Below the pieces are notes generated by a model. It worked only from the letters and a program-made list of their open reading frames with translations. It was not told the origin of the DNA and made no database searches. From Actinomycetes bacterium (GTDB taxonomy: Bacteria; Actinomycetota; Acidimicrobiia; Acidimicrobiales; Acidimicrobiaceae), in the NCBI GenBank assembly GCA_021803345.1, contig JAJZLS010000005.1, positions 1-35,841 of the forward strand: 35,841 nucleotides of DNA, read 5' to 3'. Made by a program: the position numbers and the translations under genes. Shown here piece after piece: positions 1 to 7,925 of this stretch (within the stretch, counting starts at the first letter, position 1; each line of letters begins with the position of its first letter).

Positions 1-58
1 TAAATAATACAAGCGTGTGTAGCATCGAATGAATATATTCTCCAAGTCAGTTATAATA

Positions 59-79
59 AACCCAACAGGTAACCCAACA
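59..79 (+). repeat. Paired 9-bp repeats upstream of integrase (candidate integrase arm sites)
   Basis: AACCCAACA occurs twice, at 59-67 and 71-79, a 12-bp period, just ahead of the integrase start. The same 9-mer is paired at 7928/7939, and a near-identical pair sits at 9149/9161, in both cases next to tRNA-3'-end-like sequences. The segment 98-108 is also the exact reverse complement of 7961-7971. Seen in sequence: the repeats and their positions. Inference: they are arm-type binding sites for the N-terminal domain of the integrase, and this is the int-side half of the attachment region. Confidence 0.55.
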
Positions 80-98
80 ATCACAACGGGGGTTCAAA

Positions 99-1256
99 TT
101 GGGTTCTATGCGGCTGAGGGCAAAACCAGACATCTGGGAACTTCGTCTTTATCTAGGTAGAGACGAAAAGGGAAAAGTAAAACACAAGCACGTAACCTTC
201 GTTGGCACAAAACGGGCCGCCGAAAGAGAGCTTGCGCGACTCGCCATGGAGTTCGAATCTAATCCTCAGCAGCGTAACGAAGACGCAATGCGTTGGGGAG
301 ATAAAACCACCTTCAACGATGCGATTATGGCTTGGAAAGAGAACGGTTGGCAAGATCTATCACCTAAAACTGTTCGTGATTATGAAGGATTTTATAGGCG
401 TCATATCCGAGATAGTATTGGTCGTAAGCGCATAAGTTCGACGGGAGTTTTCGAAGTCGAGGCCTATTTTCGTTCGCTAGCCGACGGCGGCCTGGGATTA
501 TCAGGAGTCAAGCACGTTAGAGGTATTTTGCACAAGGCTGCAAGATTGGCTGGAAAATGGTCCGGCGGAAGCATCCCCAATCCCTTAGCACTTGCAGATC
601 TTCCAAAGCCTCTATTGCAAACTGAAGCTGTACGAGCTCCGACACTTGAAGAGGTCAAGACCATTCTCGAGTGTGCGGAGAGCGGATCTGATGTGCGCGT
701 GGCCGCAATGATTAGGGTTATGGCAACGACTGGAATGAGGCGTGGGGAGGCAGCAGCACTCAGATGGTCAGATATTTTATTTGACCGAAATCAAATGGTT
801 GTTGACGAGGCAATAATAACCGCTAAAGGTTCATTGCTGGTGAAGTCTCCTAAAACCAGAGCTTCGATTAGAACCGTTGCGGTCGATTCTGAAACCATTA
901 ATGCACTTGCAGCGTTCCAACAAGATCAGGCATCATTTGCTCAAACCTGCGGATTGTCACTTGACGACGACGGTTTCGTGTTCAGTTATTCACCCGATGG
1001 TCTAGTTCCACCTCATCCAGACAGTATTTCCCACGCCTTCAAAAAGATCGTAAAACAAGCTGGGGTAGCCTCTGATATTCACCTTCACTCACTCCGTCAT
1101 TTTCAGGCAACGGTCATTGATCCCATTGTTTCCGAGCGTCAGAAGCAAGCCCGCCTTGGCTGGTCTACAAGTCACATGGCAAGACATTACACCGATCCAA
1201 TCTCAGACGAGGATCGTAAAGTAGCCGACGAAGTAGGACGACTGCTCAATAGCTGA
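99..1256 (+). CDS. int: Tyrosine recombinase (integrase)
   Basis: Site-specific tyrosine recombinase of 385 residues, expected to integrate and excise the mobile element at a tRNA 3' end. The N-terminal 60 residues look like an arm-binding domain, residues ~70-150 like a core-binding (SAM-like) domain, and ~180-380 are catalytic. Visible catalytic residues are R214 in TGMRRGE, K252, H330-x-x-R333 in HSLRH, and nucleophile Y364 in HYTD. W355 stands where the second His often is, a substitution known in this family. The TTG at 99 has GGGGG six bases upstream; an ATG at 108 is the alternative. The gene converges on the excisionase instead of forming the rep-xis-int operon seen in pSAM2. Confidence 0.95.
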   Translation: MGSMRLRAKPDIWELRLYLGRDEKGKVKHKHVTFVGTKRAAERELARLAMEFESNPQQRNEDAMRWGDKTTFNDAIMAWKENGWQDLSPKTVRDYEGFYRRHIRDSIGRKRISSTGVFEVEAYFRSLADGGLGLSGVKHVRGILHKAARLAGKWSGGSIPNPLALADLPKPLLQTEAVRAPTLEEVKTILECAESGSDVRVAAMIRVMATTGMRRGEAAALRWSDILFDRNQMVVDEAIITAKGSLLVKSPKTRASIRTVAVDSETINALAAFQQDQASFAQTCGLSLDDDGFVFSYSPDGLVPPHPDSISHAFKKIVKQAGVASDIHLHSLRHFQATVIDPIVSERQKQARLGWSTSHMARHYTDPISDEDRKVADEVGRLLNS

Positions 1257-1291
1257 ATCTCAAGTAAGACAAGTCCCTACAGTTCACCATT

Positions 1292-1507
1292 TCAATCGGT
1301 ACCTGTCAGTCCAGATTCTCTTACACCTAAAAATGCATCCACGTCTTTTCTTAGGAATCTGATTGTTCCGTTTATGACAAAGTGGGAGATCGGAAAGTCA
1401 CCTCGCTTGAGCGACCTGTGAATCGTAGCCTTTGACACGCAAAGAACTATTGCTACTTCATTTACCGACATGAACGGTTTTGCTCGAGTAATCACATGTC
1501 TCGACAT
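1292..1507 (-). CDS. xis: Excisionase / MerR-like helix-turn-helix protein
   Basis: A 71-residue basic protein with a winged helix-turn-helix of the excisionase type. The segment SVNEVAIVLCVSKATIHRSLKRG (~14-36) is the recognition helix region, followed by a wing (INGTIRFLRKDVDAFL). In this element class such proteins direct the integrase towards excision. An AAAGGTG ribosome site precedes the ATG. It is downstream of and co-directional with rep and convergent with int; the 35 bp between the int and xis stops carries no evident strong terminator. A general DNA-binding role cannot be excluded by sequence alone, but size and place fit Xis well. Confidence 0.82.
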   Translation of the reverse strand: MSRHVITRAKPFMSVNEVAIVLCVSKATIHRSLKRGDFPISHFVINGTIRFLRKDVDAFLGVRESGLTGTD

Positions 1508-1598
1508 GACAGCACCTTTCTGATCAACTGGGAATTTGTGAAATCAAGAAATGCTTTCCTCTCAAATCCACTGTCTTTCTCTAAATTCGAACTAGGCA

Positions 1599-3005
1599 TT
1601 ACCACATTCCTTCCAGTTCTCTCTCTTCCATAAACTGCTCCCAGGCAAGTACTCTGGCCTCTTCATGATCTGCCCTAAGCTTTGACGCCCAATAAGCATC
1701 AGCAGCACATAGCCAACCCTGGCCGACGAAAATAAGTTCGACTTCAGAACCAAAGAAGCCGTCATTGTCCTGGTATTCCTGGTGTTCCATATGCTCAGCT
1801 GCTTGCCAGTTACTACGGATTTCTCTTAGGTATTTGAAGGTGACAGAGAACCTACGAGATTTTGTCAAAAAGTGTCCCCGGTGTCCTAAGTCATGAGCCC
1901 ACATTGCCAAATTGAGTGAACTGTAATTTGGATCTTGACCCAGTTCCCAAGCTGTTTGTGCCATCTTTCGTAAATGTGGAGATACTTTAGCTAATTCAAT
2001 TTGGCCAGCATCTTTGAAACGCTTTTCGAACCCAGCTGATTCTGTAGCTGATTTGGTTGCGTATTTGGCCAGATAGTTAGCTACAGCTTTTGTAGATCCG
2101 GGTCCATTAGATCCCGCATCAATTGCCCGAGTATCAATTTGCTCACCCCAGGTAATTATTCGTTTTTCTTCACCAAATTCAACCGGAACCCTTACCCGCT
2201 TTACAGCGAGCCTGAATGCCAGTTCCAATTTGTCCGTCGAAATAGAAATCGACGGTTTTAGCTCCACATTCTCTGGATCATCAGCACGGATAACTATATG
2301 GAGATGAATCAACCCACGTCTTTGAAATTCAATTACCTTGACATATGAGATTCGTACCAACTTCTTTAGCTCAGCTTCAGAGATTCCCATCAGCTTTGCA
2401 AGTTCACGTCGTAAATATATTGTTGTACGTTGCCAAGCCTTAGTTGACATTGCGTTCCAGATCACAGCACCTTTGTAGTCATAACACTCAGGACAAAGAG
2501 GGGATCCGACAATCTCATCATTTTCCCTATGGCGCTCAGTGCAACTAAGTGTCATTCCATGGGGACAGTAACTCCTTGGTCCTGGGTGACAACGCTCTGG
2601 TTTTCCAGCTGAAGATATTGACCTATGAACCGGACCAAAACTAGGTGCAGTAAGGGTTGCAAATATCTGAGGGTGATTAGAAACTTCCTCACTGATTCCT
2701 TTTCCACCAATAAGTCCAGATCCGATCAACTGACGGGCATCACCTTTATAAATCTTTGAACACGATGGACAAAGGTTATGACGCCGTGATCCACAGGCTT
2801 TTGAATATAGCCCTTGGTAATTATCTGGTTTCAGCCCCAACGCAGCACTGGCTATATCTCCATCTAGCAAATGCGAAGCTGGTGCTAGATGTATTGGTCT
2901 TGAACAGTACCTGGAAGTCTTAGCTGCACGATTGAGTGCTTCCCAATTTGAACCCTCTGACACTTTTGAGATCAGTTCATCTACCAAGAAGTCACTCATC
3001 TCCAT
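1599..3005 (-). CDS. Rolling-circle replication initiator (RepSA-like)
   Basis: A 468-residue initiator for element replication. Motif order fits HUH-type rolling-circle Reps: an F-A-T-L-T-A-P strand (~115-121), the metal-binding HLHIVIR (~234-240, one hydrophobic between two His), and YLAKYATK (~311-318), which should supply the nicking tyrosine. The N-terminal third has several Cys pairs (CGSRRHNLCPSC, CPHG...C, CPEC) that look like zinc ligands, as in RepSA relatives. The start is taken at the ATG overlapping the upstream stop (TAATG at 3007-3003), with AAGGGA about eight bases ahead. The upstream in-frame ATG at 3014 abuts that site and is less likely. Translational coupling to the FtsK-like gene is therefore probable. 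Confidence 0.85.
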   Translation of the reverse strand: MEMSDFLVDELISKVSEGSNWEALNRAAKTSRYCSRPIHLAPASHLLDGDIASAALGLKPDNYQGLYSKACGSRRHNLCPSCSKIYKGDARQLIGSGLIGGKGISEEVSNHPQIFATLTAPSFGPVHRSISSAGKPERCHPGPRSYCPHGMTLSCTERHRENDEIVGSPLCPECYDYKGAVIWNAMSTKAWQRTTIYLRRELAKLMGISEAELKKLVRISYVKVIEFQRRGLIHLHIVIRADDPENVELKPSISISTDKLELAFRLAVKRVRVPVEFGEEKRIITWGEQIDTRAIDAGSNGPGSTKAVANYLAKYATKSATESAGFEKRFKDAGQIELAKVSPHLRKMAQTAWELGQDPNYSSLNLAMWAHDLGHRGHFLTKSRRFSVTFKYLREIRSNWQAAEHMEHQEYQDNDGFFGSEVELIFVGQGWLCAADAYWASKLRADHEEARVLAWEQFMEERELEGMW

Positions 3006-4501
3006 TATTTCCATCCCTTTCTTGATGGATTAGCAGAATCTCCTAAATCCGACGAATCTCCCGAATCTCCTGAATCCGACGAATCCGATTGATCCGGTGT
3101 ATTTACTGAATCCGAGGAATCCGACGAATCTCCCGAACCCGACGAATCTCCTGAATCTCCTGAATCCGATTGATCTCCTGAATCTCCTGAACCCGACCAA
3201 CCTCGTAACTCAAGTGCCGCTTTTATTACCTCTGACTGAGTATCATCATCAAGCCAGAATGATCTGAACAGCTTTGGTATAGAAGATTCCCCAAGTACAA
3301 ATCCAACTCCACGGTCATGTAGTGGTATTGAACTTGCCGAGTAACCTTGGCTTGCCCAACCATTACCAAGTATTGTGTCTGAAGCATCACCGGTTGAACA
3401 TCTAAATGCCAACCTGACTGGAATAAGATCACGAAGTAAACTTGGTACTGCATCAGTTGAGGGCTTTTGTGCACTGAGTATCACTACTATCCCAGCTGCT
3501 CTACACCTAGCTATCAAATCTTGAAGTTTGTTGTAGAACTCCTTTGCAGCTCTAACATCAACATTTCGAAGGTAATAGGGCAACTCATCTATCACTACAA
3601 CTACAAGTGAAAGTCCAAGATCTGGAGTTACTTTTTTGACTCTTAGTTCTTCAAGTACCCTGTACCTTTCATTCATCAAATCATGCAAAGTATCAAGCAT
3701 TGAATTAGCTGCATTTATGTCAGTTCCCACAAATCCCTTAGCCAGTGGCTTCCAGGAGAGAAGTTCCGGTGGTTTACCGTCAAAGATGTAAAGATCTACA
3801 GTTGGATCTTGAATCAGATAAGCCAGAAAGTTTGCCAAGGTAACTGATTTTCCAGATCCCGGTTCACCACCGAGCAAGAAGCTACGTTCAGCTAAATATA
3901 GGGTTACTATTTCACCCTCTTCATCAATTCCAATCGGAACACCTGCCAGAATCGAACGAATCTCTCCTGGTTTTCCTGGCCACAGAGCTACACCATCTGA
4001 AAGTGGAGATCCCTTTATCAGTTTGAGATATACAACTGACAAATCACGGTTATTTGGCTCAACTCGTACTGCACCAAGGCGATGATGTACCGCTAACTCT
4101 GGTGCAATTCGCTCTAAATCACTAATGGTCGTTCCACTCTTTAGCTGCAGCGTCAATCTGGTGCTTGAGCTTTTACGTTCTGCTTTTTGAACAACCGGTA
4201 TACGACTTGAAATAGGCGAGTTTGAAAGTGCAACTGCCGTCTCGAGTTTGTGCTGCCACCTCTGACGAAATAGAAAGCCAAATACTGCTCTACGAATTGT
4301 TCTAATTGAGAACAGAAAACAGATCACGCCAACAATGATCACAACTGCAAATACTGAACCTACACGCTTATCGAGATAGAGGTAGCTGCAGTAGATCCCT
4401 AACAAAACTCCAAGTTCCATCCATCTTCGAAGTATCACTTTTACCAACCAACCAAGAGCCTCATCAATTAGGCCGCTGTTACTGCTAAGATCTTGAGACA
4501 T
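3005..4501 (-). CDS. FtsK/SpoIIIE-family DNA translocase (conjugative transfer ATPase)
   Basis: A 498-residue protein resembling the TraSA-type translocases that move double-stranded element DNA between actinobacterial hyphae or cells. Two hydrophobic segments (~29-41 and ~47-66) anchor it in the membrane. Walker A is GGEPGSGKS at 211-219 and Walker B LVVVVIDE at 299-306. The last ~60 residues are nearly pure Ser/Asp/Gly, an acidic low-complexity tail that replaces the gamma winged-helix of chromosomal FtsK. An AAAAGGAG site lies about ten bases before the ATG. It sits between a small upstream gene and rep, and its stop overlaps the rep start. The element has no relaxase or type IV secretion genes in view, which is normal for this element class. 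Confidence 0.9.
   Translation of the reverse strand: MSQDLSSNSGLIDEALGWLVKVILRRWMELGVLLGIYCSYLYLDKRVGSVFAVVIIVGVICFLFSIRTIRRAVFGFLFRQRWQHKLETAVALSNSPISSRIPVVQKAERKSSSTRLTLQLKSGTTISDLERIAPELAVHHRLGAVRVEPNNRDLSVVYLKLIKGSPLSDGVALWPGKPGEIRSILAGVPIGIDEEGEIVTLYLAERSFLLGGEPGSGKSVTLANFLAYLIQDPTVDLYIFDGKPPELLSWKPLAKGFVGTDINAANSMLDTLHDLMNERYRVLEELRVKKVTPDLGLSLVVVVIDELPYYLRNVDVRAAKEFYNKLQDLIARCRAAGIVVILSAQKPSTDAVPSLLRDLIPVRLAFRCSTGDASDTILGNGWASQGYSASSIPLHDRGVGFVLGESSIPKLFRSFWLDDDTQSEVIKAALELRGWSGSGDSGDQSDSGDSGDSSGSGDSSDSSDSVNTPDQSDSSDSGDSGDSSDLGDSANPSRKGWK
3025..3195 (-). repeat. Degenerate Ser-Asp-Gly coding repeat in the FtsK-like gene tail
   Basis: About 170 bp of short near-repeats based on GA(T/A)TC(G/T/C) units, encoding alternating Ser-Asp and Ser-Gly-Asp from about residue 437 of the translocase to near its end. 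Repeat copies are imperfect and stay in frame. Such tracts change length easily by slippage. The encoded tail is strongly acidic and probably disordered. Confidence 0.7.
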
Positions 4502-4555
4502 TTTTCTGATTCTCCTTTTGGGTAACTGCTGATATAAACATCAAGATTTTGGAAT

Positions 4556-4583
4556 TACCCCGGAAGTGTCACCCTCCGGGGTA
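4556..4583. other. 9-bp GC-rich hairpin between the small gene and ftsK-like gene
   Basis: TACCCCGGA (4556-4564) pairs with TCCGGGGTA (4575-4583) around a 10-base loop. It lies in the leader between the two minus-strand genes. No U-tract follows in the direction of transcription, so an intrinsic terminator is not well supported. A replication nick site (dso), transcript attenuator or processing site are possible. The structure is seen; its role is unknown. Confidence 0.45.
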
Positions 4584-4610
4584 TAGCCCAAATAGCCAAA
4601 ATCAAATTGC

Positions 4611-4928
4611 CTATGACTTAGCCTGAACCGGTTCAATGCGTTCAGCACGGAAACTGATTCCAGCTCTCATATCTGATGATTGCCAAGTGATAGCAAGTAG
4701 ACCGGTAATGCGTACCTGTCCACCGCTAACTATTCCAACTGGCCTTCCAACCGTTCTGACTTTTATAACTTCAGCTCCATCAGGTCCCAGTGCCACTACC
4801 TGAGTAGTGAATATGGGTTGTCCTGATTGGACGTCCATCTTCGGTTGGTGTGTCGCAAAGTCATTCTCTGCAACCGGATCGGTACTCGCCACAAATTGGT
4901 AACGAGATACCTCTACGGGAATTTTCAA
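4611..4928 (-). CDS. Small conserved-type protein of actinomycete integrative elements
   Basis: A 105-residue soluble protein with no signal peptide or membrane segment. It opens with a short beta-rich stretch (KIPVEVSRYQFVAS), has a central strand pattern (FTTQVVAL..EVIKVRTVG) and closes with ITWQSSDMRAGISFRAERIEP. This resembles, from memory, small proteins encoded just before the FtsK-like gene in Streptomyces-type elements; an OB-like single-strand-binding fold is my guess. The start is TTG at 4928 with AAAGG seven bases upstream. It heads the leftward block small protein-ftsK-rep-xis, so its promoter should lie in 4929-5147. Function is unproven. Confidence 0.72.
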   Translation of the reverse strand: MKIPVEVSRYQFVASTDPVAENDFATHQPKMDVQSGQPIFTTQVVALGPDGAEVIKVRTVGRPVGIVSGGQVRITGLLAITWQSSDMRAGISFRAERIEPVQAKS

Positions 4929-5147
4929 TGTTCTGCCTTTCGCTCAACTGAACTTCGGGTCCAGTGTTTTTCCATATATCTATACATATGCACGAGCCCC
5001 TGGTTGAAAATGGGTAAATTTGTGGTGTTTTGCGATATTTTTTTCCAGAAATGAAAAATGACATTGTGACCAGGGAAACTTTTGGAGCTAATTTCTCACA
5101 CAATTGTCTTATAAGGCGTTCAGAGACAGATTTATGAAAATACCGAG

Positions 5148-5357
5148 TTGGAAATGATTGCAAGAATCGCCAAACTTTGGAGGCAGGACAAGAACCGAAG
5201 TAGAGCTTTTTCAGTCCTAAAACACATGACCGAAATCGACTGTTGGAATCAAAATGAAGCCGACACAGTTCTTACAACCTTCGCCTATTTTCGCTCTACG
5301 GCAATCGATGCAGAATTGAATTACCGGAGCACAGGCACGAAGCTAGATAACGAATAG
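5148..5357 (+). CDS. Possible small hypothetical protein, divergent from the transfer block
   Basis: A 69-residue reading frame starting TTG at 5148 or ATG at 5154, transcribed away from the transfer genes. The translation is mixed charged/hydrophobic and looks helical (IARIAKLWRQDKNRSRAF...). No strong ribosome site is visible and I recognise no family. It could be a small regulator at the divergent promoter, or a chance frame. It is listed because it fills an otherwise empty divergent position. Confidence 0.35.
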   Translation: MEMIARIAKLWRQDKNRSRAFSVLKHMTEIDCWNQNEADTVLTTFAYFRSTAIDAELNYRSTGTKLDNE

Positions 5358-5391
5358 AAATTGCCGAACGAATGACTTGACTTATGATGTA

Positions 5392-5442
5392 GCTTTGGCC
5401 CGTTGGCTTACCTGCCTATGGCGCATGCCCCCGGACCAAAGC
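5392..5442. other. Long imperfect hairpin upstream of cargo operon
   Basis: The arms GCTTTGGCCCG (5392-5402) and CGGACCAAAGC (5432-5442) pair with one C-A mismatch, enclosing a GC-rich 29-base region. It lies between the small frame ending at 5357 and the cargo promoter at 5487. It could be a rho-independent-like end of the upstream transcript, a single-strand origin or a transfer locus (clt-like). Only the structure is seen. Confidence 0.4.
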
Positions 5443-5486
5443 CCTAGTCAGCGTGTCATTACAATTTTCTTTCCTATTTAAAGGTA

Positions 5487-5515
5487 TTGACAATTCTCCC
5501 GTGAGTATATATTAT
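5487..5515 (+). promoter_or_regulatory. Near-consensus sigma-70 promoter of cargo operon
   Basis: A perfect -35 box TTGACA (5487-5492) is followed by a 17-bp spacer and the -10 box TATTAT (5510-5515). The next start codon downstream is ATG 5596 of the secreted protein gene, leaving an untranslated leader of roughly 75 bases. It is one of the best promoter matches in the window, so the cargo is probably expressed constitutively at a good level. Confidence 0.75.
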
Positions 5516-5595
5516 CGCGAGCGCCGACTCAGAATAAACCCAGTTAGTAGAAATGTTGGCGGTCAGCACTTGAGTTGGCTGAGAGGAAGTTCGAG

Positions 5596-6096
5596 ATGAA
5601 GCTACGAGTGAAGTTATCCGCTTTCGCTGGGCTAACATTCCTTGCCACTGTATTAGTGGCGTCGCCCGCTAGCGCGACTACGAGCAGTGGGATGAGCAAG
5701 TTACCGGGCGCAACGCAACCTCAGACCCTACCTCTGGTTCCAAAGCGATCAGCAGGAATCAGTCCTGACAGCATTTCTCCTTCTTGCGATTACACCGCTG
5801 ATTTACCGTGGGAGTACGAAGGACTCGCTAATGCTGACGCGTGGGTGTCATGTAATACGTACGTGCAATTTCTGTATGTGACGTCCGAACTGCAGAGATT
5901 GAGGTGGTACGGCATACAAACGCTTGCGAGTAACGGCACCACCGAGGGGGACTCGGACTATGTTTACACTGGTGAGAACTGGAACTGTCTAAATGTTGGA
6001 ACTTACACATATTACAACAATACAAGTGCTGAGGTAGAAGAAGGGGGAATCTACTACACTGGCTCCGGCGATTTGGCCGCAAGATTTACCTGTTAG
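5596..6096 (+). CDS. Secreted cysteine-containing protein, unknown function
   Basis: A 166-residue exported protein. The signal peptide is clear: MKLRVK, a hydrophobic core (FAGLTFLATVLVA) and an ASA cleavage site near residue 28. The mature part is short of Lys, rich in Tyr, Thr, Ser and Gly, and carries four Cys (SCDY..., VSCNTY, NWNCLN and the C-terminal FTC) that could form two disulfides. The final stretch (YTYYNNTSAEVEEGGIYY...) looks like a beta-sandwich, a style common in small secreted actinobacterial proteins. The start is ATG 5596 with GAGAGGA upstream, rather than the earlier in-frame TTG. It is the first gene behind the strong promoter and is followed by a putative lipoprotein. 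A bacteriocin-like or surface role is speculation. Confidence 0.75.
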   Translation: MKLRVKLSAFAGLTFLATVLVASPASATTSSGMSKLPGATQPQTLPLVPKRSAGISPDSISPSCDYTADLPWEYEGLANADAWVSCNTYVQFLYVTSELQRLRWYGIQTLASNGTTEGDSDYVYTGENWNCLNVGTYTYYNNTSAEVEEGGIYYTGSGDLAARFTC

Positions 6097-6150
6097 CTGA
6101 CTCTAATTAATGATGAGCGCGAGAATACTCCATAACCGCTGTAGATTCCG

Positions 6151-6780
6151 ATGAGATCAAAAGAGATAGGCACAACGGGTGTGGCATTTATGGTTGGGCT
6201 ATCGCTTTTAGCTGGAGCGTGCCGTATGGAATCTAGTAACCAGAAAGGTGGGAATCAGGTCGAAGGGACGTATCTCCTTACGTTTACAGTTGACCGAACT
6301 CCATGGCACGGCACGGCTAGTGTTAGCCGAGTGCAAATCTGGATGTTGCATCGAGGTGATGCACTGGATGCATTATATTCGACGGACGTGTCGGCGGCTG
6401 GCAGAAATTCTAAAGTAACATTATGGACGCGCAGTCATCAAGTTATGTGGACATGGACGGTCAATAACGTACAGAGTTGCAAATCTTTGCAGCCGCCCAC
6501 ACGACCTACGGTATCAGCTGTAGTGACGGATTCTGTCGGTCCGATACCGATTGGTCAACCTCAGAGCGGGTTTGTAAAGGTTTCTGAGAACGGCAATTTA
6601 TCATCGTACTTATCCCATCAGGGTCCGATTGATGTGATTGTAACGCAGACCGGCGATCTGGCAACTCGACAGGTAAGTATGATACTTCTAAAGTCAAAAA
6701 CTACTGTCGTGCGCGAGTATGGAATCTCATTTCGTAAAGCGCGCTGGCCTTCAGGACTTCTCCAAAATCCCTGTCGATAA
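6151..6780 (+). CDS. Putative lipoprotein, unknown function
   Basis: A 209-residue protein with an N-terminal signal (GVAFMVGLSLLAGAC) ending in a lipobox-like LAGAC at Cys24, so it is probably a membrane-attached lipoprotein. The mature part is about 185 residues with a beta-strand pattern, a few Trp (WMLHRG, WTRSHQVMWTWTV) and Cys near residues 110 and 208. No family is recognised. It lies 54 bp downstream of the secreted protein gene and two bases before the next frame, which suggests one transcript. No clear ribosome site stands before ATG 6151; an internal ATG at 6190 would shorten the signal. A role as cognate partner or immunity protein for the upstream product is only a hypothesis. 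Confidence 0.65.
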   Translation: MRSKEIGTTGVAFMVGLSLLAGACRMESSNQKGGNQVEGTYLLTFTVDRTPWHGTASVSRVQIWMLHRGDALDALYSTDVSAAGRNSKVTLWTRSHQVMWTWTVNNVQSCKSLQPPTRPTVSAVVTDSVGPIPIGQPQSGFVKVSENGNLSSYLSHQGPIDVIVTQTGDLATRQVSMILLKSKTTVVREYGISFRKARWPSGLLQNPCR

Positions 6781-6800
6781 CATTGTTGAAGGGTGTCGAT

Positions 6801-7238
6801 ATGCGATTAATTGGCCGTTTCATTGATCCGGCAACTTACTACATGAAGGTACATCGCCGTTTGAAGTCTTCATCTGGTGTATCACCAACTCCACGGGTCA
6901 AAGTGCGAGGTCCTCTTGTAGAGTCTTCAGATATGATCTTTCCATCCGCAGAAGAAAGTGCTCTTCTGTACGACCTTGCAGTGGCAGTGGCAGGCACGCA
7001 CGAGGTTCAGAAGTTGGAATTAGGGAATATTACGTTGATTGTGCACAAAAAGAGATTTTGGAACGGTTCATGGATATTGTTTGTGAACATGAGAAATAAT
7101 CGGGGATTGAGATATCTGGAGCACAGAACTATGATAAAGCGAATGAACCGTGAGGTCAGGATTGGGCAAATTGAGCGGGAGCTATGGCAGCTGGTTGCGC
7201 GTTTCAGTTACAGAAGTCCTGGGCGTGGAAGTAACTGA
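6801..7238 (+). CDS. Small basic cytosolic protein, unknown function
   Basis: A 145-residue protein with many Arg and Lys and no signal or membrane segment. AAGGG seven bases upstream supports ATG 6801 over the TTG codons at 6783 and 6786. Recognisable segments are a hydrophobic/alternating stretch (ESALLYDLAVAVAG), a beta segment (LGNITLIVHKKRFWNGSWILFVNM) and a basic helical end. It is the third gene of the cargo operon, close behind the lipoprotein gene. I do not recognise a family; a nucleic-acid or membrane-surface binding role would fit the charge but is unproven. Confidence 0.6.
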   Translation: MRLIGRFIDPATYYMKVHRRLKSSSGVSPTPRVKVRGPLVESSDMIFPSAEESALLYDLAVAVAGTHEVQKLELGNITLIVHKKRFWNGSWILFVNMRNNRGLRYLEHRTMIKRMNREVRIGQIERELWQLVARFSYRSPGRGSN

Positions 7239-7925
7239 AACATGCCCTACTCACCTTGGTGGTACCTCGAATACGCAGGGAAGTCTGAGCGCTCCCCTGG
7301 TGTCCATGAGCTGAGGAATACGTGTGGGTAACGGTGCAGTTGTTTGTTTCAAATGTGTCTTATACCTATAAGTGGGAACTCTCAAGACTACCAAGTAGCG
7401 CCTGTCGTTTTTCTGCGCGTATAGCAAAGTATGACAGCATTCGGAGGATGTATAGCCAGCAAGGTGTTGGTGATGGTGAAAGTGGGGTTGGATCCAATTG
7501 GTTGTGCAAATTCCATTGGCTATCGAGAAGTAGTGAATACGGCTAGGCTAATCTAGACAACAGCGGGTTCGTCCCTGATCCATCCCAACTATTGCGATAC
7601 CATCCGCTAAAACGTTAATCCTTACTGGAGCTGTATCTCTAAAAGCCACCCAAGTGGCAAGCGAAAGCAGGCTGACGGAGGACGGTTTCGGTTTATATGG
7701 GTGCTTCATATAGGACTCATAACCCGATCTTATATTGCTGTTGATGGTTGCTACGAAAATGGAATAAATAGTGATTTGCGAAGCTGTTGACCTTCGTTAT
7801 GCTTGGAGTAACAGTTGACTTGAAATCTGGTGAGACCGCTAGCCACTGAAACCTTGAGGGATTCTCGAGTCTGGAGGTAATGGTCTTCAAAGAAATACTC
7901 TAGAAACGTCTTAAATGGATCTGGC
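7239..7925. other. Gene-poor right end of the element
   Basis: About 690 bp without a convincing gene. A 74-codon frame at 7322-7546 lacks a ribosome site and protein-like character. A 6-bp stem (7694-7699 with 7707-7712) precedes 7715-7727, which matches 13 bases of the anticodon-loop region of the tRNA-Met half at 27608-27620 in this same window. Confidence 0.5.

Noticed and set aside
7322-7546. 74-codon plus-strand frame
   Set aside because: No ribosome site, no protein-like pattern, and it lies in the gene-poor element end.
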